In this document: positions 17,136-25,207 of the stretch, one piece after another
Position numbering within the stretch: position 1 is the stretch's first letter
How the letters are laid out: every line of letters begins with the position of its first letter
Source: an uncultured Prevotella sp.
GTDB lineage: Bacteria > Bacteroidota > Bacteroidia > Bacteroidales > Bacteroidaceae
Reading direction: 5' to 3'
Length of the DNA: 35,098 bases
Assembly (NCBI GenBank): GCA_944320305.1
Contig: CALUGW010000021.1
Location: 1 to 35,098, forward strand
Notes under the pieces: model-generated
What the model was told of the DNA's origin: nothing
The model's database searches: none
Seen by the model: the letters and a program-made list of their open reading frames with translations, nothing else
Made by a program: the position numbers and the translations under genes

Positions 17136-17308
17136 TGAATTGTCGGCCTCCGGCCGATTGTGAATTGTGTTTTTTTAATCGGGTGGCGCAAAACTCCTGC
17201 CCAAGGCTGTTGTGCCGCAGGCAGTGCCTGGAGCGCGTAAGCCAGCAGACGTCCGGCCGCCAAATTGCCAAACGCGCGATTCACAATCGGCCACAGGCCG
17301 ACAATTCA
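17136..17308. repeat. 173-bp MITE-like element with 30-bp terminal inverted repeats
   Basis: The ends at 17136-17165 and 17279-17308 are 30-bp inverted repeats differing at two positions (core GTCGGCC...GGCCGATTGTGAAT). The interior is GC-rich and has no gene. AT-rich simple repeats flank both sides, with TGAATGTTGA-type words on the left and ATTCCAAA-type words on the right. It fills the gap between dnaG and the acetylesterase gene, and an automatic annotation could wrongly add it to the dnaG N-terminus. Confidence 0.8.
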
Positions 17309-17332
17309 TAATTCCAAATTCCAAACTCCAAA

Positions 17333-18952
17333 TTACTTCAAGTACTTTGCCAGCGGGCTGCCTATGTCGCGCAGGCCCTTTGCCACGCTCTTTGCGTTGG
17401 TCTGTGCGCCGAGCAGCGAGGTGTGGGTGTGGTCGTGGTTGTAGTACTTCATGGCCTTTTCCTTGCTGCCGCACTCCTTGTCGAGGAAGTCGGCGGTGAT
17501 GTTGTGCACGTCTACGAACTCCACGCCGGTCTCCCGGGCCACCTCGCGGTACCACTTGCCGTATGTGTCGTTGCGCCGCTCAATCTTGCCGCCGGGCCAC
17601 TCGTTGCGCGGAGTGAGCGAGAGCAGTATGGGCGTGGCGCCCTTCTCGCGCACGTCCTGGATGAACTTCTTGAGATACCAGCCGAAGGTATAGACCACCT
17701 CGTACATCCCGTTGTCCTTCATGCGGTACACGTGGCTTGAGTCTGCCGTGCCGCGGATCACTCCGCGCTTCTTCTGGTCGTCGATGGGGCCTATGTCGTT
17801 GTGGCCGAACTGTATGAGCACGAAGTCGCCCGGCTGCAGCGAGTTGTACACCTGCTCCCACCGTCCCTCGTTGAGATAGGTGCGGGTTGAGCGTCCGGCC
17901 TTGGCGCAGTTGGCGCAGGTGACCTTCGTTGAGTCAAAGACGGTGTAGGCCTGCGATCCCCATCCCCACATGCCTTCGGCGTCGCGGTCGGTGTTCTTCA
18001 CCGTGGAGTCGCCCGTGATGAACACCACCGGCTTGCCCTTCTCGCGCCTCACGGCCACCACTGGCAGCTCAACACCCTTGAGCATGGCCTGCAGCGGCGC
18101 CAGCTTCGGGTCGGTGCTGGCGGCGATGCCCTCTGCCGCCGAGCGCGCGTTCATCTCGGCACCGAACTTGCTGGTGTGAATCTTGTCGCGGTAGAAGTGG
18201 TAGTCGGTCTTCCACTTTCCGTACTTGTCGAGCTTCGCGCCCGAAATCTCGTTGAGGTCAACGTAGGGCACGCCCGTCTCGCGGCTTATCTCCTCGAGCC
18301 ACTTGCCCTGCGGCTTGCGCACAATCTTGCCGTCGTCGCCGTAGGCGTTGCGCGGCGTGAGCGACATGAGCACCGGGTTGGCGCCGGCCTTGCGGCAGTC
18401 GTCGATGTACTTGCGTATGTAGCCGCCGTAGGTATAGACGGTCTCCTTCTTGCCCGTCTCCTTGATGGTCACGTTGATGGAGTCGCGGCCCGTGCCCTTG
18501 AGCACGGCGCGGGCGCGCCCGCTGTCATAGGGGCCGTTGTCGTTGTGGCCGAGCTGTATGATCACCCAGTCGCCGGGGCGCAGGGCCTTGCGTATGTCGG
18601 GCCACAGCTGGTTGTAGAACGTGCGCGTGCTCATGCCGCCGAGGGCCTGGTTCTCCACGCTGGCCTTCTCGGGATCGATGTAGAGCGAGGCGAAGTAGCC
18701 CCATCCCCACTGGCCGTTGTTGCCGTTGCCCAGCGTGCCGTTGCGCATGGTGGAGTCGCCGATGTAGAACACCACGGGCTTGCCCTCCTTGCGGGTGGCT
18801 CCCGGCGCGGGGCGCGACATGAGCGCCTTGGCTATGCTGTCGGGGGTGTTGTCCACCACCTTGTTAACGTCTTCCACCGGCTTCGGCGTCTGTCCGAAAG
18901 CCAGCGGTGCCGACACGCAGAGTGCGGCGAATGCGGTAGTCAGTCTTTTCAT
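17333..18952 (-). CDS. Secreted two-domain SGNH acetylesterase (rhamnogalacturonan acetylesterase, CE12-like)
   Basis: 539 residues with a Sec signal peptide (about 1-20, PLAFG) and two consecutive SGNH/GDSL hydrolase domains. Domain 1 has GDST with S67, GHND at 135-138 and D256/H259 (DKIHTSKFG). Domain 2 has GDST with S317, GHND at 383-386 and D507/H510 (DHTHTSLLG). Both triads look intact, so both should be active. CE12 enzymes remove acetyl groups from pectin and rhamnogalacturonan I, which suits the pectin methylesterase elsewhere in the window. Most relatives have a single domain of about 250 residues; here the two halves differ clearly, so the duplication is not recent or the domains are specialised. 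Confidence 0.9.
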   Translation of the reverse strand: MKRLTTAFAALCVSAPLAFGQTPKPVEDVNKVVDNTPDSIAKALMSRPAPGATRKEGKPVVFYIGDSTMRNGTLGNGNNGQWGWGYFASLYIDPEKASVENQALGGMSTRTFYNQLWPDIRKALRPGDWVIIQLGHNDNGPYDSGRARAVLKGTGRDSINVTIKETGKKETVYTYGGYIRKYIDDCRKAGANPVLMSLTPRNAYGDDGKIVRKPQGKWLEEISRETGVPYVDLNEISGAKLDKYGKWKTDYHFYRDKIHTSKFGAEMNARSAAEGIAASTDPKLAPLQAMLKGVELPVVAVRREKGKPVVFITGDSTVKNTDRDAEGMWGWGSQAYTVFDSTKVTCANCAKAGRSTRTYLNEGRWEQVYNSLQPGDFVLIQFGHNDIGPIDDQKKRGVIRGTADSSHVYRMKDNGMYEVVYTFGWYLKKFIQDVREKGATPILLSLTPRNEWPGGKIERRNDTYGKWYREVARETGVEFVDVHNITADFLDKECGSKEKAMKYYNHDHTHTSLLGAQTNAKSVAKGLRDIGSPLAKYLK

Positions 18953-19039
18953 TGTTCTCAGTTTTTAGTCGTTGTCGTCAGTCTGCCGCCTTGGCGCCCT
19001 CTGCGCGGGGCTGCCTGCGGGCGGCGTGCTTGCCGAATG

Positions 19040-19070
19040 CAAAGTTACATCAAATCGGGTAAAACTCAAA
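19040..19070 (-). promoter_or_regulatory. Promoter of the acetylesterase gene
   Basis: On the minus strand, TAACTTTG (19040-19047) is preceded by TTTG (19067-19070) with a 19-base spacer, a full Bacteroidetes -33/-7 promoter. The leader to the ATG at 18952 is about 80 bases. Confidence 0.8.
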
Positions 19071-19195
19071 GCAAACCCGTTTGTTTTTTCCACATTTGCC
19101 CCTCGCGCCGGCCTGCAGGCGGCCGTGTGGTGGCTGCCGTCCGCCCCGGCGTGCGATTTTCAGCCCCGGTGTGGCGTGGTGTGGCGGAAAATGCG

Positions 19196-19203
19196 TATCT
19201 TTG
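19196..19203 (+). promoter_or_regulatory. -7 box for the toxin-antitoxin operon
   Basis: TATCTTTG followed by CAACGGG fits TAnnTTTG, 57 bp before the antitoxin ATG. No TTTG is seen at -33. It is divergent from the acetylesterase promoter, about 130 bp away. Confidence 0.6.
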
Positions 19204-19260
19204 CAACGGGTGAGCGGGCGTTCCGCTTGCCGGAGCTTAACGAAACAGGAGGAACACAAC

Positions 19261-19497
19261 ATGAGGACAACAGCAGCAATGGAGAATCTCTGGCTGTATC
19301 TGCAGTCGCTGCCTAAGAGCAACAAGAAGTGGCTCGCAGGCAAATTGATGGAGGACCTGCACGCCGGGAGCGACACTGAGCATGTCAGCAAAGAGGAGGT
19401 TCTGGCCGGGATAGACCGGGGAATGAAAGAGATGATCGCGCGCAGGCGCTCGGGACGCAAGGCGAAAACACTGGAGGAGCTGATCGGTGAATTATAG
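19261..19497 (+). CDS. Putative antitoxin of a RelE-type module
   Basis: 78-residue protein upstream of a RelE/ParE-like toxin and therefore its likely antitoxin. The first half is helical and carries no obvious DNA-binding signature that I can name. The C-terminus is charged and Lys/Arg/Glu-rich (EEVLAGIDRGMKEMIARRRSGRKAKTLEELIGEL region), as expected for a toxin-wrapping tail. The ATG at 19261 has a good Shine-Dalgarno, AGGAGG at 19247-19252, which is uncommon in this phylum. The frame is open further upstream to 19081, but that part is low-complexity and runs through the promoter. The gene overlaps the toxin gene by 11 bp. Confidence 0.75.
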   Translation: MRTTAAMENLWLYLQSLPKSNKKWLAGKLMEDLHAGSDTEHVSKEEVLAGIDRGMKEMIARRRSGRKAKTLEELIGEL

Positions 19498-19828
19498 ATT
19501 TGTTCTTGACGAGAGCTTCGAGCGCGAGGTGAAACGCTTGAGCAAGCGGTACAGGTCGTTGAAATCCGACTTGAAGAATTTGCTGGAAGAACTGAAGGCC
19601 AACCCCCAGCTCGGCGTCAGCCTGGGCGGCGGCGTGCGCAAGATTCGCATGGCCATAGCCTCGAAAGGGCGCGGCAAGAGCGGCGGCGCAAGGGTGATAA
19701 CGTTCACCGTTGTGGCCGCCGTTGACGAGACGGAGGTCAACCTGCTCTACATCTACGACAAGGCCGAGCGCGAGAGCATTGGCAAAGACGAGATAGAGAC
19801 GCTCTTGCGCGACAACGGCCTGATGTGA
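19487..19828 (+). CDS. RelE/ParE-family toxin
   Basis: 113-residue small basic protein of the RelE/ParE superfamily, whose members cut mRNA on the ribosome (RelE) or inhibit gyrase (ParE). It starts MNYRFVLDESFEREVKRLSKRYRSL, typical of the family, followed by the beta-core with RKIRMAIASKGRGKSGGARVITF and LLYIYDKAERESI. The start is a GTG at 19487 inside the antitoxin gene, 11 bp before its stop, so it is translationally coupled. Which of the two activities applies cannot be read from sequence alone. Repeat copy 3 begins 14 bp after the stop. Confidence 0.85.
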   Translation: MNYRFVLDESFEREVKRLSKRYRSLKSDLKNLLEELKANPQLGVSLGGGVRKIRMAIASKGRGKSGGARVITFTVVAAVDETEVNLLYIYDKAERESIGKDEIETLLRDNGLM

Positions 19829-19841
19829 GTGTCGGGTTAAG

Positions 19842-20366
19842 AACGGCGTGGCGGCCTCTCCCCACGAAACAATTAAGAATGAAGAATTAAGAGTTAAGAA
19901 AAATGGCTTTTGTGGCACTCTTTCTTCATTCTTAACTCTTCATTCTTAATCCGCGGGGCTGTTGTCTGTCTTCCGTCTCCTGACTTCTGACTCCCAAAAT
20001 TAACACTTCATTTTCCCTCGAAATAGAAATTTCCGGGCGGTTTTTGCCCTCTTACCGTGCGGTTGAAGGCGTATGATTTTGCAAAACGGCCCATATCGCA
20101 TTCCAATATAGGCCATATCGCATTGCAATATAGCCTATATTGGAGGCCGATACGGCCTCTTTCGCGGGGCGAAAAAGGCCGTTTTTCGGGGTCGAAAGGG
20201 CTGTTTCGGGGGCTGATTTTATTGCACAATAAGACCAATTGGACTAATAAGTCTAATAAGACCAATAAGTTACGGTTGCACACTCAGGATTGGCGTATTT
20301 GCGGCCAAGGGATTTTTATTTTCAAATTCGCGAAATTCGGGAGGCTTAAAAGCCCTTAAATTTAAC
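19842..20366 (+). repeat. Large dispersed composite repeat, copy 3
   Basis: The cap is shortened, beginning at CGGCGTGGCGGCCTCTCC. The AT-rich inverted repeat is at about 19872-19951. 7-bp units follow (TGTCTTC, CGTCTCC, TGACTTC, TGACTCC), then 22-bp units at about 20084-20150, including a perfect CAATATA-GCC-TATATTG palindrome. The 9-bp block is longer and more regular than in the other copies, with five units like AATAAGACC (about 20226-20270). It ends with TTACGGTTGCACACTCA and AAATTTAAC. This is the most diverged copy. It lies between the toxin gene and the PH-like gene. Confidence 0.85.
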
Positions 20367-20486
20367 CTTTGCAAAACAATGCTAAACAACGAGGCCGCGC
20401 GGAATGTGCAATCGGCAGGCTGAAGCCTATGTTGCGTTTTGTGACAAAAAGGCTTGCGGAATGTTGCAGATTTCGAGTATTTTCGC

Positions 20487-20494
20487 TATATTTG
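20487..20494 (+). promoter_or_regulatory. -7 box for the PH-like protein gene
   Basis: TATATTTG matches TAnnTTTG. TTGC about 20 bases upstream (20464-20467) could serve as a weak -33. The start codon is about 40 bp downstream. Confidence 0.6.
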
Positions 20495-20535
20495 TGGAAA
20501 TTTTGATGTTTTGTGCGTTTTAAATCAGCGTGTCT

Positions 20536-21684
20536 ATGGCAAACAGTGCTTTTGGAAAACATACGGACAAACCGCAATCGGTCTATAATGTCACTTTTGG
20601 AAAGGCCTCCAAAAGGCTGACCGTGTTCTGTGGCTTTGTTTTCGCCGCAGTGATAGTTTTGTGCGTTGTAACATCGCCGGGCGGCATAGCAAACTTCATT
20701 GCGCCGGTGGCGCTGCTTCTGTGCGTCATTGTCTGTTATGGTTATTTCCCGCGGCGCATTGAGGTTGCGGCCGACGCGCTGACCGTGAGGCGGGGCATCG
20801 GCAGCAGGAAGATATCGCTCAGCACCATTGTTTCGGCTGAAAGATACGACGGGATGAAAACAGACATCCGCATTTTCGGCAACGGCGGCTTCCTCGGCTT
20901 TACGGGATGGTTCGCCGGCGACAGGGGCAGATACTTCGCTTACGTTGGAAGCCTGAGCGACTGCGTGATGGTGACAACCGCCAGTGGGCGCAAGTACGTG
21001 ATGAGCTGCGACCGCCCTGGCGAGCTTGTGGCCGAGGTGAATGCTCTCGTCGGCGGCAGGCCTGCGGCTCAAGAGGCCGCTGCTGCGGAGCGCGAGAGGG
21101 AGCGCCGGCGGCGGTTGTGCGTCAAGCGAAGCGCCGACGGCAGCAGGCTGGCGGTGAGCGTGCCCATGGGGAGGGCCGCGCGGCGGGCTACGGCGGTGTG
21201 GTTCGGCGCCTGGGCGCTGTTCTTCGGCCTTAGCTGGGCGCTCGGCGTCTATGGCGGCCACAGCCCGGCGGGCATGGCCGTCGACATCGGCGTGGCCGCG
21301 CTCTTCGCCGCCGCCACGCTGGGCTGCCTGTGGCTGTCGCCCCGGCGGGTGGAGGTGTCGGCCGACGCGCTGACCGTGAGGCGGCGCATCGGCAGCAAGC
21401 GCATACCCCTCGCCCACATTATTAATATAAGGCCCTACGGCGGCATGTGCGGCGACACGTGGCTCATGGGCACGGGCGGCGTGATGGGCTTCTGCGGGTG
21501 GCACCGCGGCGAGGGAGGGAAATACTTCGCCTATGCCGCCGACCACCGCGGCACGCTGCTCGTCCGCACCGCGCGGCGCACCTACGCCATAGGCTGCGGC
21601 GACACACGGGCGCTGACGGAGGAGCTGGCGCGGCGCTTGCCCGGAGCCGCGGACGCGGCGCAGGGAGGGGCAGACAAAGTGTAA
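20536..21684 (+). CDS. Membrane protein with two tandem PH-like (bPH-type) units
   Basis: 382 residues that divide into two homologous halves. Each half has a pair of transmembrane helices (about 28-70, and 221-268) followed by a PH-like beta domain. The units match closely: RRIEVAADALTVRRGIGSRK (73-92) with RRVEVSADALTVRRRIGSKR (270-289), and GFLGFTGW...GRYFAY with GVMGFCGW...GKYFAY. An Arg/Glu-rich linker (about 180-197) joins them. The family resembles bacterial PH domain proteins (PF10882-like), which are usually one unit, so this is an internal duplication. Function unknown; a membrane or envelope sensor or scaffold is only a guess. ATG 20536 was chosen over GTG 20530. Confidence 0.75.
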   Translation: MANSAFGKHTDKPQSVYNVTFGKASKRLTVFCGFVFAAVIVLCVVTSPGGIANFIAPVALLLCVIVCYGYFPRRIEVAADALTVRRGIGSRKISLSTIVSAERYDGMKTDIRIFGNGGFLGFTGWFAGDRGRYFAYVGSLSDCVMVTTASGRKYVMSCDRPGELVAEVNALVGGRPAAQEAAAAERERERRRRLCVKRSADGSRLAVSVPMGRAARRATAVWFGAWALFFGLSWALGVYGGHSPAGMAVDIGVAALFAAATLGCLWLSPRRVEVSADALTVRRRIGSKRIPLAHIINIRPYGGMCGDTWLMGTGGVMGFCGWHRGEGGKYFAYAADHRGTLLVRTARRTYAIGCGDTRALTEELARRLPGAADAAQGGADKV

Positions 21685-21766
21685 CACAGGTTACGAAACG
21701 GAGAAGAAACAGCGGAAAACGAAAAATAAAACAGGCCGGAACGCCGCGAATTAGAAACAAAATGAC

Positions 21767-21774
21767 TACCTTTG
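21767..21774 (+). promoter_or_regulatory. -7 box for corA
   Basis: TACCTTTG followed by CAGCGC is a perfect -7 element. It implies a leader of about 125 bases before corA, long for a housekeeping gene. Confidence 0.65.
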
Positions 21775-21803
21775 CAGCGCAAAAAACAACCACAGCAAAA
21801 ATC

Positions 21804-21839
21804 ATGGACGATTATCACGCGGAGAACTTAAACTTGTGA
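21804..21839 (+). other. Possible 11-codon leader ORF upstream of corA
   Basis: ATG at 21804 opens a short frame (MDDYHAENLNL) ending at TGA 21837-21839, inside the predicted corA leader and 67 bp before the corA start. Its place would suit a leader peptide for Mg-responsive attenuation, but chance is a fair explanation and there is no Shine-Dalgarno. Confidence 0.25.
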
Positions 21840-21906
21840 CACGCCGGGGAACAGCTCACGGAAGCCGGTCCTCGACATTGAAACCATTTATGGAGGAACA
21901 GCAGAA

Positions 21907-22833
21907 ATGAGAACTTACTGGAACACGGTGGAAGGGCTCACGGCCATCGACGAGTGGCAGCCCAACTGTTGGATACAAGTGACCTGTCCGACGGAAGAAG
22001 ACCAGCAGATGCTGGAAGAGCAGTTCAAGATACCCGACTACTTCATATCAGACATCAGCGATACCGACGAGCGCGCCCGCTACGAGTATGACGACGGCTG
22101 GATGCTCATCATCCTGCGCATACCCTACGTCAAGGAGATTCGCTCGCGCACGCCCTACACCACCGTGCCGCTGGGCATCATTCACAAGCGCGACGTGACG
22201 ATAACCGTCTGCTACTACGAGACGAACATGATGATAGACTTCGTGAGCTTCCAGCAGAAGCGCGGCGAGGGCTTCACCGACCATGTGGACATGATCTTCC
22301 GCCTGTTCCTCTCGGCCGCCGTGTGGTATCTGAAGCGGCTCAAGCAGATAAACGGACTGATCGAGAAAGCCAAGCGCAACCTGGACCGCGAGGTGAACAA
22401 CGAGTCGCTCATCGGGCTGAGCCGGCTGCAGGACTCGCTCACATACTTCATCACGTCGATACGCGGCAACGAGACGCTGCTGTCGAAGCTGAAGTTCAAG
22501 CTGCAAATCGACGAGCTTGACGCCGACCTCATCGAAGACGTGAACATCGAGATGACGCAGGCCCGCGAGACCACCAACATCTACTCCAACATCCTCGAGT
22601 CGACCATGGACACCTACTCCAGCATCATCAACAACAACATGAACACCGTGATGCGAACGCTCACCTCGGTGTCCATCATACTGATGTTCCCCACGCTCAT
22701 AGCCAGCCTCTTCGGCATGAACCTCGTCAACGGCATGGAGGGCAACCCCTACGGATTCGTCATCGCGCTGGTAATATCGGGCTGCATTTCGGGCGTTTTC
22801 TGGTGGATTTTCCGTCACAAGAGGCTTATTTAA
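21907..22833 (+). CDS. corA: CorA-family magnesium/divalent cation channel
   Basis: 308-residue CorA-like channel that takes up Mg2+ as a homopentamer in the inner membrane. It has an acidic, soluble N-terminal domain, a long helical stalk (about 140-250), then two C-terminal transmembrane helices. TM1 ends in the family signature GMN at 270-272 (SLFGMNLVNG); TM2 is about 283-302, with a basic tail RHKRLI. The length is typical. The start is preceded by GGAGGAACAGCAGAA, an acceptable Shine-Dalgarno. The gene has its own promoter and a long leader. Confidence 0.95.
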   Translation: MRTYWNTVEGLTAIDEWQPNCWIQVTCPTEEDQQMLEEQFKIPDYFISDISDTDERARYEYDDGWMLIILRIPYVKEIRSRTPYTTVPLGIIHKRDVTITVCYYETNMMIDFVSFQQKRGEGFTDHVDMIFRLFLSAAVWYLKRLKQINGLIEKAKRNLDREVNNESLIGLSRLQDSLTYFITSIRGNETLLSKLKFKLQIDELDADLIEDVNIEMTQARETTNIYSNILESTMDTYSSIINNNMNTVMRTLTSVSIILMFPTLIASLFGMNLVNGMEGNPYGFVIALVISGCISGVFWWIFRHKRLI

Positions 22834-22887
22834 GCCCCGAAGCGTCAAAAAAACGACTGAAAATTAGGCCGATAAAATATTTTTGAT

Positions 22888-22895
22888 TAAGTTTG
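22888..22895 (+). promoter_or_regulatory. -7 box for the DUF349 gene
   Basis: TAAGTTTG followed by CGCAAA fits TAnnTTTG. The leader of about 110 bases has a GC-rich, self-complementary middle (about 22920-22970). Confidence 0.55.
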
Positions 22896-23013
22896 CGCAA
22901 AATTATGCGGTGCCATTTGGCAGCCTGCGGCAGCTCCGGCGAGGGCGCGCGGCGGCACGCGGGCGCCAACGCATAGCTGGCATTAACACAACCATGAACT
23001 AAAAGTTTGAAAG

Positions 23014-24879
23014 ATGGACTCTCAAGAGAAAGCCCTCGAGATGGGCAACCAGGAAGAAGTGAACAAGACGGAAGACACCGTCGGGACGACTGACGTGCAG
23101 GATGCGCAGGCCGAGACGCCCGCCGCCGGCGAGGCAGAGGCCGCAGAGGCCGCGGCTGAAGAGCCGGCCTACAAGCGCCACTACGCCACGAAGAAAGACG
23201 TTCTCGACCGCGTCAAGGAGATAGCGCACAGCGACGACACCCCGCAGAAGGACGAGGTGGACTATCTCAAGACCGTATTCTACAAGCTGCACAACGCCGA
23301 GCGCGAGGCCGAGATGAAAAGCTTCATCGACGGCGGCGGCAATCCTGACGAATACCAAATACTGCCCGACGGCGACGAGGAGGCTTTCAAGGCCGAGATG
23401 GGCGTCATCAAGGAAAAGCGCGCAAAGGTGCTCAGGGAGCAGGAAGAGGAGAGAGAGAGCAACCTGCAGAAGAAACTCGACATCATCGAGAGGATAAAGG
23501 CCATGGTGACATCGCCCGAGGAGGCCAACAAGTCGTACCAGGAGTTCAAGTCGCTGCAGCAGCAGTGGAAAGAGATAAAGAACGTGCCGCCGGCCAAGGC
23601 CAACGAGCTGTGGCGCAACTACCAGCTCTACGTGGAGCAGTTCTACGACATGCTGAAGCTCAACAGCGAGGCGCGCGAGTATGACTTCAAGAAAAACCAG
23701 GAGACAAAGACACGCCTCTGCGAGGCAGCGGAGAAGCTGGCCGGAGAGGCCGACGTGATCAGCGCGTTCCACCAGTTGCAGAAGCTGCACCAGGAGTACC
23801 GCGAGACCGGACCCGTGGCAAAGGAGCTGCGCGAGGAGATCTGGGCGCGGTTCAAGGCTGCATCGACAGTGATCAACAAGCGCCACCAGCAGCACTTCGA
23901 GCAGCTCAGGGCCAAGGAGGAGGACAACCTGCGGCGCAAGACGGCCCTCTGCGAGAAAGTGGAGGCCATCATTGCCGAGGAGAACAAGACCGCAGGCGAC
24001 TGGGAGCGCCACACCAAAGAGATAATCGCCGTGCAGGCCGAGTGGAAGACCATCGGCTTTGCGCCGCAGAAGATGAACGTGAAGATATTCGAGCGCTTCC
24101 GCGCCGCCTGCGACGACTTCTTCGGGCGCAAGGCCGAATACTTCAAGACGCTCAAAGAGACATTCAAGGAGAACGCCGACAAGAAGCGCGCCCTGGTCGA
24201 AAAGGCCAACGCGCTGAAAGACAGCACCGACTGGAAGTCTACGGCCGACAAGCTCATCGCCCTGCAAAAGGAGTGGAAGACAATCGGAATGGTGCCCAAG
24301 AAACAGGGCGACCAGCTCTGGGAGGAGTTCCTCGCGGCCTGCAACCACTTCTTCGAGGCGCGCAACGCGGCCACATCGGGACAGCGCAACGAGCAGCGCG
24401 AGAACCTGGAGAAGAAGCGCGCCGTGATCGAGAAGCTCAAGGCCATAACCGCCGACACCGACGACAACGCGCAGGAGACACTCCAGCAGCTCACGGAGGA
24501 GTACAACGCGATCGGCCACGTGCCCTACAAGGAGAAAGACAAGGTGTATGAGGCATACCACGCCGAGCTTGACCGCATCTACAAGGAGCTGAACATCAGC
24601 GGGCAGCGCCGCCGCCTTAACAACTTCAAGAACAAGCTGAAGAACGTTGCCGAGCAGGGCGGAAGCGCGCTGGACAACGAACGCGCGCGCCTGATGAGGC
24701 AGTATGAGACGCTGAAGAGCGAGGTGCAGACATACGAGAACAACCTCGGCTTCCTCAACGCATCGAGCAAGAAGGGCAACAGTCTCATCGACGAGATGAA
24801 CCGCAAGGTGCAGAAGCTCAAGGACGACATGAACCTGCTCTACGAGAAAATCAAGGCAATCGACGCCCAGAACAAGTAG
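23014..24879 (+). CDS. DUF349 repeat protein
   Basis: 621 residues, almost entirely charged and helical, with five DUF349 repeats. Each has a pattern like W/Y-K-x-I-G-x-V/A-P followed by a helix: KEIKNVPPAKANELW (about 190), YRETGPVAKELREEIW (about 265), KTIGFAPQKMNVKIFERF (about 345), KTIGMVPKKQGDQLWEEF (about 425) and YNAIGHVPYKEKDKVYEAY (about 500). The N-terminal 60 residues are acidic and Ala/Glu-rich, and probably disordered. A coiled-coil tail ends in KIKAIDAQNK. There is no signal peptide or membrane segment. DUF349 proteins are common in Bacteroidetes and their job is not known. It is likely a single-gene unit ended by the hairpin at 24906. Confidence 0.9.
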   Translation: MDSQEKALEMGNQEEVNKTEDTVGTTDVQDAQAETPAAGEAEAAEAAAEEPAYKRHYATKKDVLDRVKEIAHSDDTPQKDEVDYLKTVFYKLHNAEREAEMKSFIDGGGNPDEYQILPDGDEEAFKAEMGVIKEKRAKVLREQEEERESNLQKKLDIIERIKAMVTSPEEANKSYQEFKSLQQQWKEIKNVPPAKANELWRNYQLYVEQFYDMLKLNSEAREYDFKKNQETKTRLCEAAEKLAGEADVISAFHQLQKLHQEYRETGPVAKELREEIWARFKAASTVINKRHQQHFEQLRAKEEDNLRRKTALCEKVEAIIAEENKTAGDWERHTKEIIAVQAEWKTIGFAPQKMNVKIFERFRAACDDFFGRKAEYFKTLKETFKENADKKRALVEKANALKDSTDWKSTADKLIALQKEWKTIGMVPKKQGDQLWEEFLAACNHFFEARNAATSGQRNEQRENLEKKRAVIEKLKAITADTDDNAQETLQQLTEEYNAIGHVPYKEKDKVYEAYHAELDRIYKELNISGQRRRLNNFKNKLKNVAEQGGSALDNERARLMRQYETLKSEVQTYENNLGFLNASSKKGNSLIDEMNRKVQKLKDDMNLLYEKIKAIDAQNK

Positions 24880-24905
24880 CAGGGTATGCCTCAACAAATA
24901 ATGTG

Positions 24906-24942
24906 TCAGACCCGCACGGCTCCATCAGGCGTGCGGGTCTGA
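24906..24942 (+). terminator. Terminator after the DUF349 gene
   Basis: A perfect 13-bp stem (TCAGACCCGCACG with CGTGCGGGTCTGA) and an 11-base loop, followed by GCGTTTTC. It starts 27 bp after the stop codon. Confidence 0.75.
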
Positions 24943-25023
24943 GCGTTTTCAGGCGTAGTGGTGCGCTCAGGCTTGTTCAGGCCGCAGCCACCGGGCCGTG
25001 ACCGCCAATATGGCTGTCCTCAT

Positions 25024-25077
25024 CCGGCGTCACAATAACGTGTCATACAGCCTCTGCGGAACGCCGGATAGAGGCTG
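25024..25077 (+). other. Interleaved hairpins (pseudoknot-like) in the gap before tRNA-Gln
   Basis: CCGGCGT (25024-25030) is complementary to ACGCCGG (25061-25067), and CAGCCTCT (25048-25055) to AGAGGCTG (25070-25077). The order is interleaved, the topology of an H-type pseudoknot. There is no gene in 24943-25165. It is unknown whether this strand is transcribed here, and GC-rich chance pairing cannot be excluded. Confidence 0.3.
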
Positions 25078-25142
25078 AAAGGGCGGAAAAGTCAAATATT
25101 GCGAAAAAAAACGGGCAGAAGACGAAAAAAGTTTGGAAAAGT

Positions 25143-25173
25143 TTTGCGGGTAAAGAAAAAAGCACTACCTTTG
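25143..25173 (+). promoter_or_regulatory. Promoter of tRNA-Gln
   Basis: TTTG (25143-25146), 19 bases, then TACCTTTG (25166-25173): both Bacteroidetes elements at the correct spacing. The tRNA starts 34 bp later. Confidence 0.8.
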
Positions 25174-25207
25174 CAATCGCAAACAGATAAGAAATCTGGA
25201 AGCACAT

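Noticed and set aside
17104-17271. N-terminal extension of DnaG
   Set aside because: It is translated from the inverted-repeat element and AT-rich repeats. The family start MIDRATVERIL lies at 17103, with the zinc finger at its usual distance.
22999-24897. 632-codon antisense frame over the DUF349 gene
   Set aside because: The Leu/Val/Arg-rich composition is typical of an antisense shadow of a highly charged GC-rich gene. The plus-strand gene has clear repeats.
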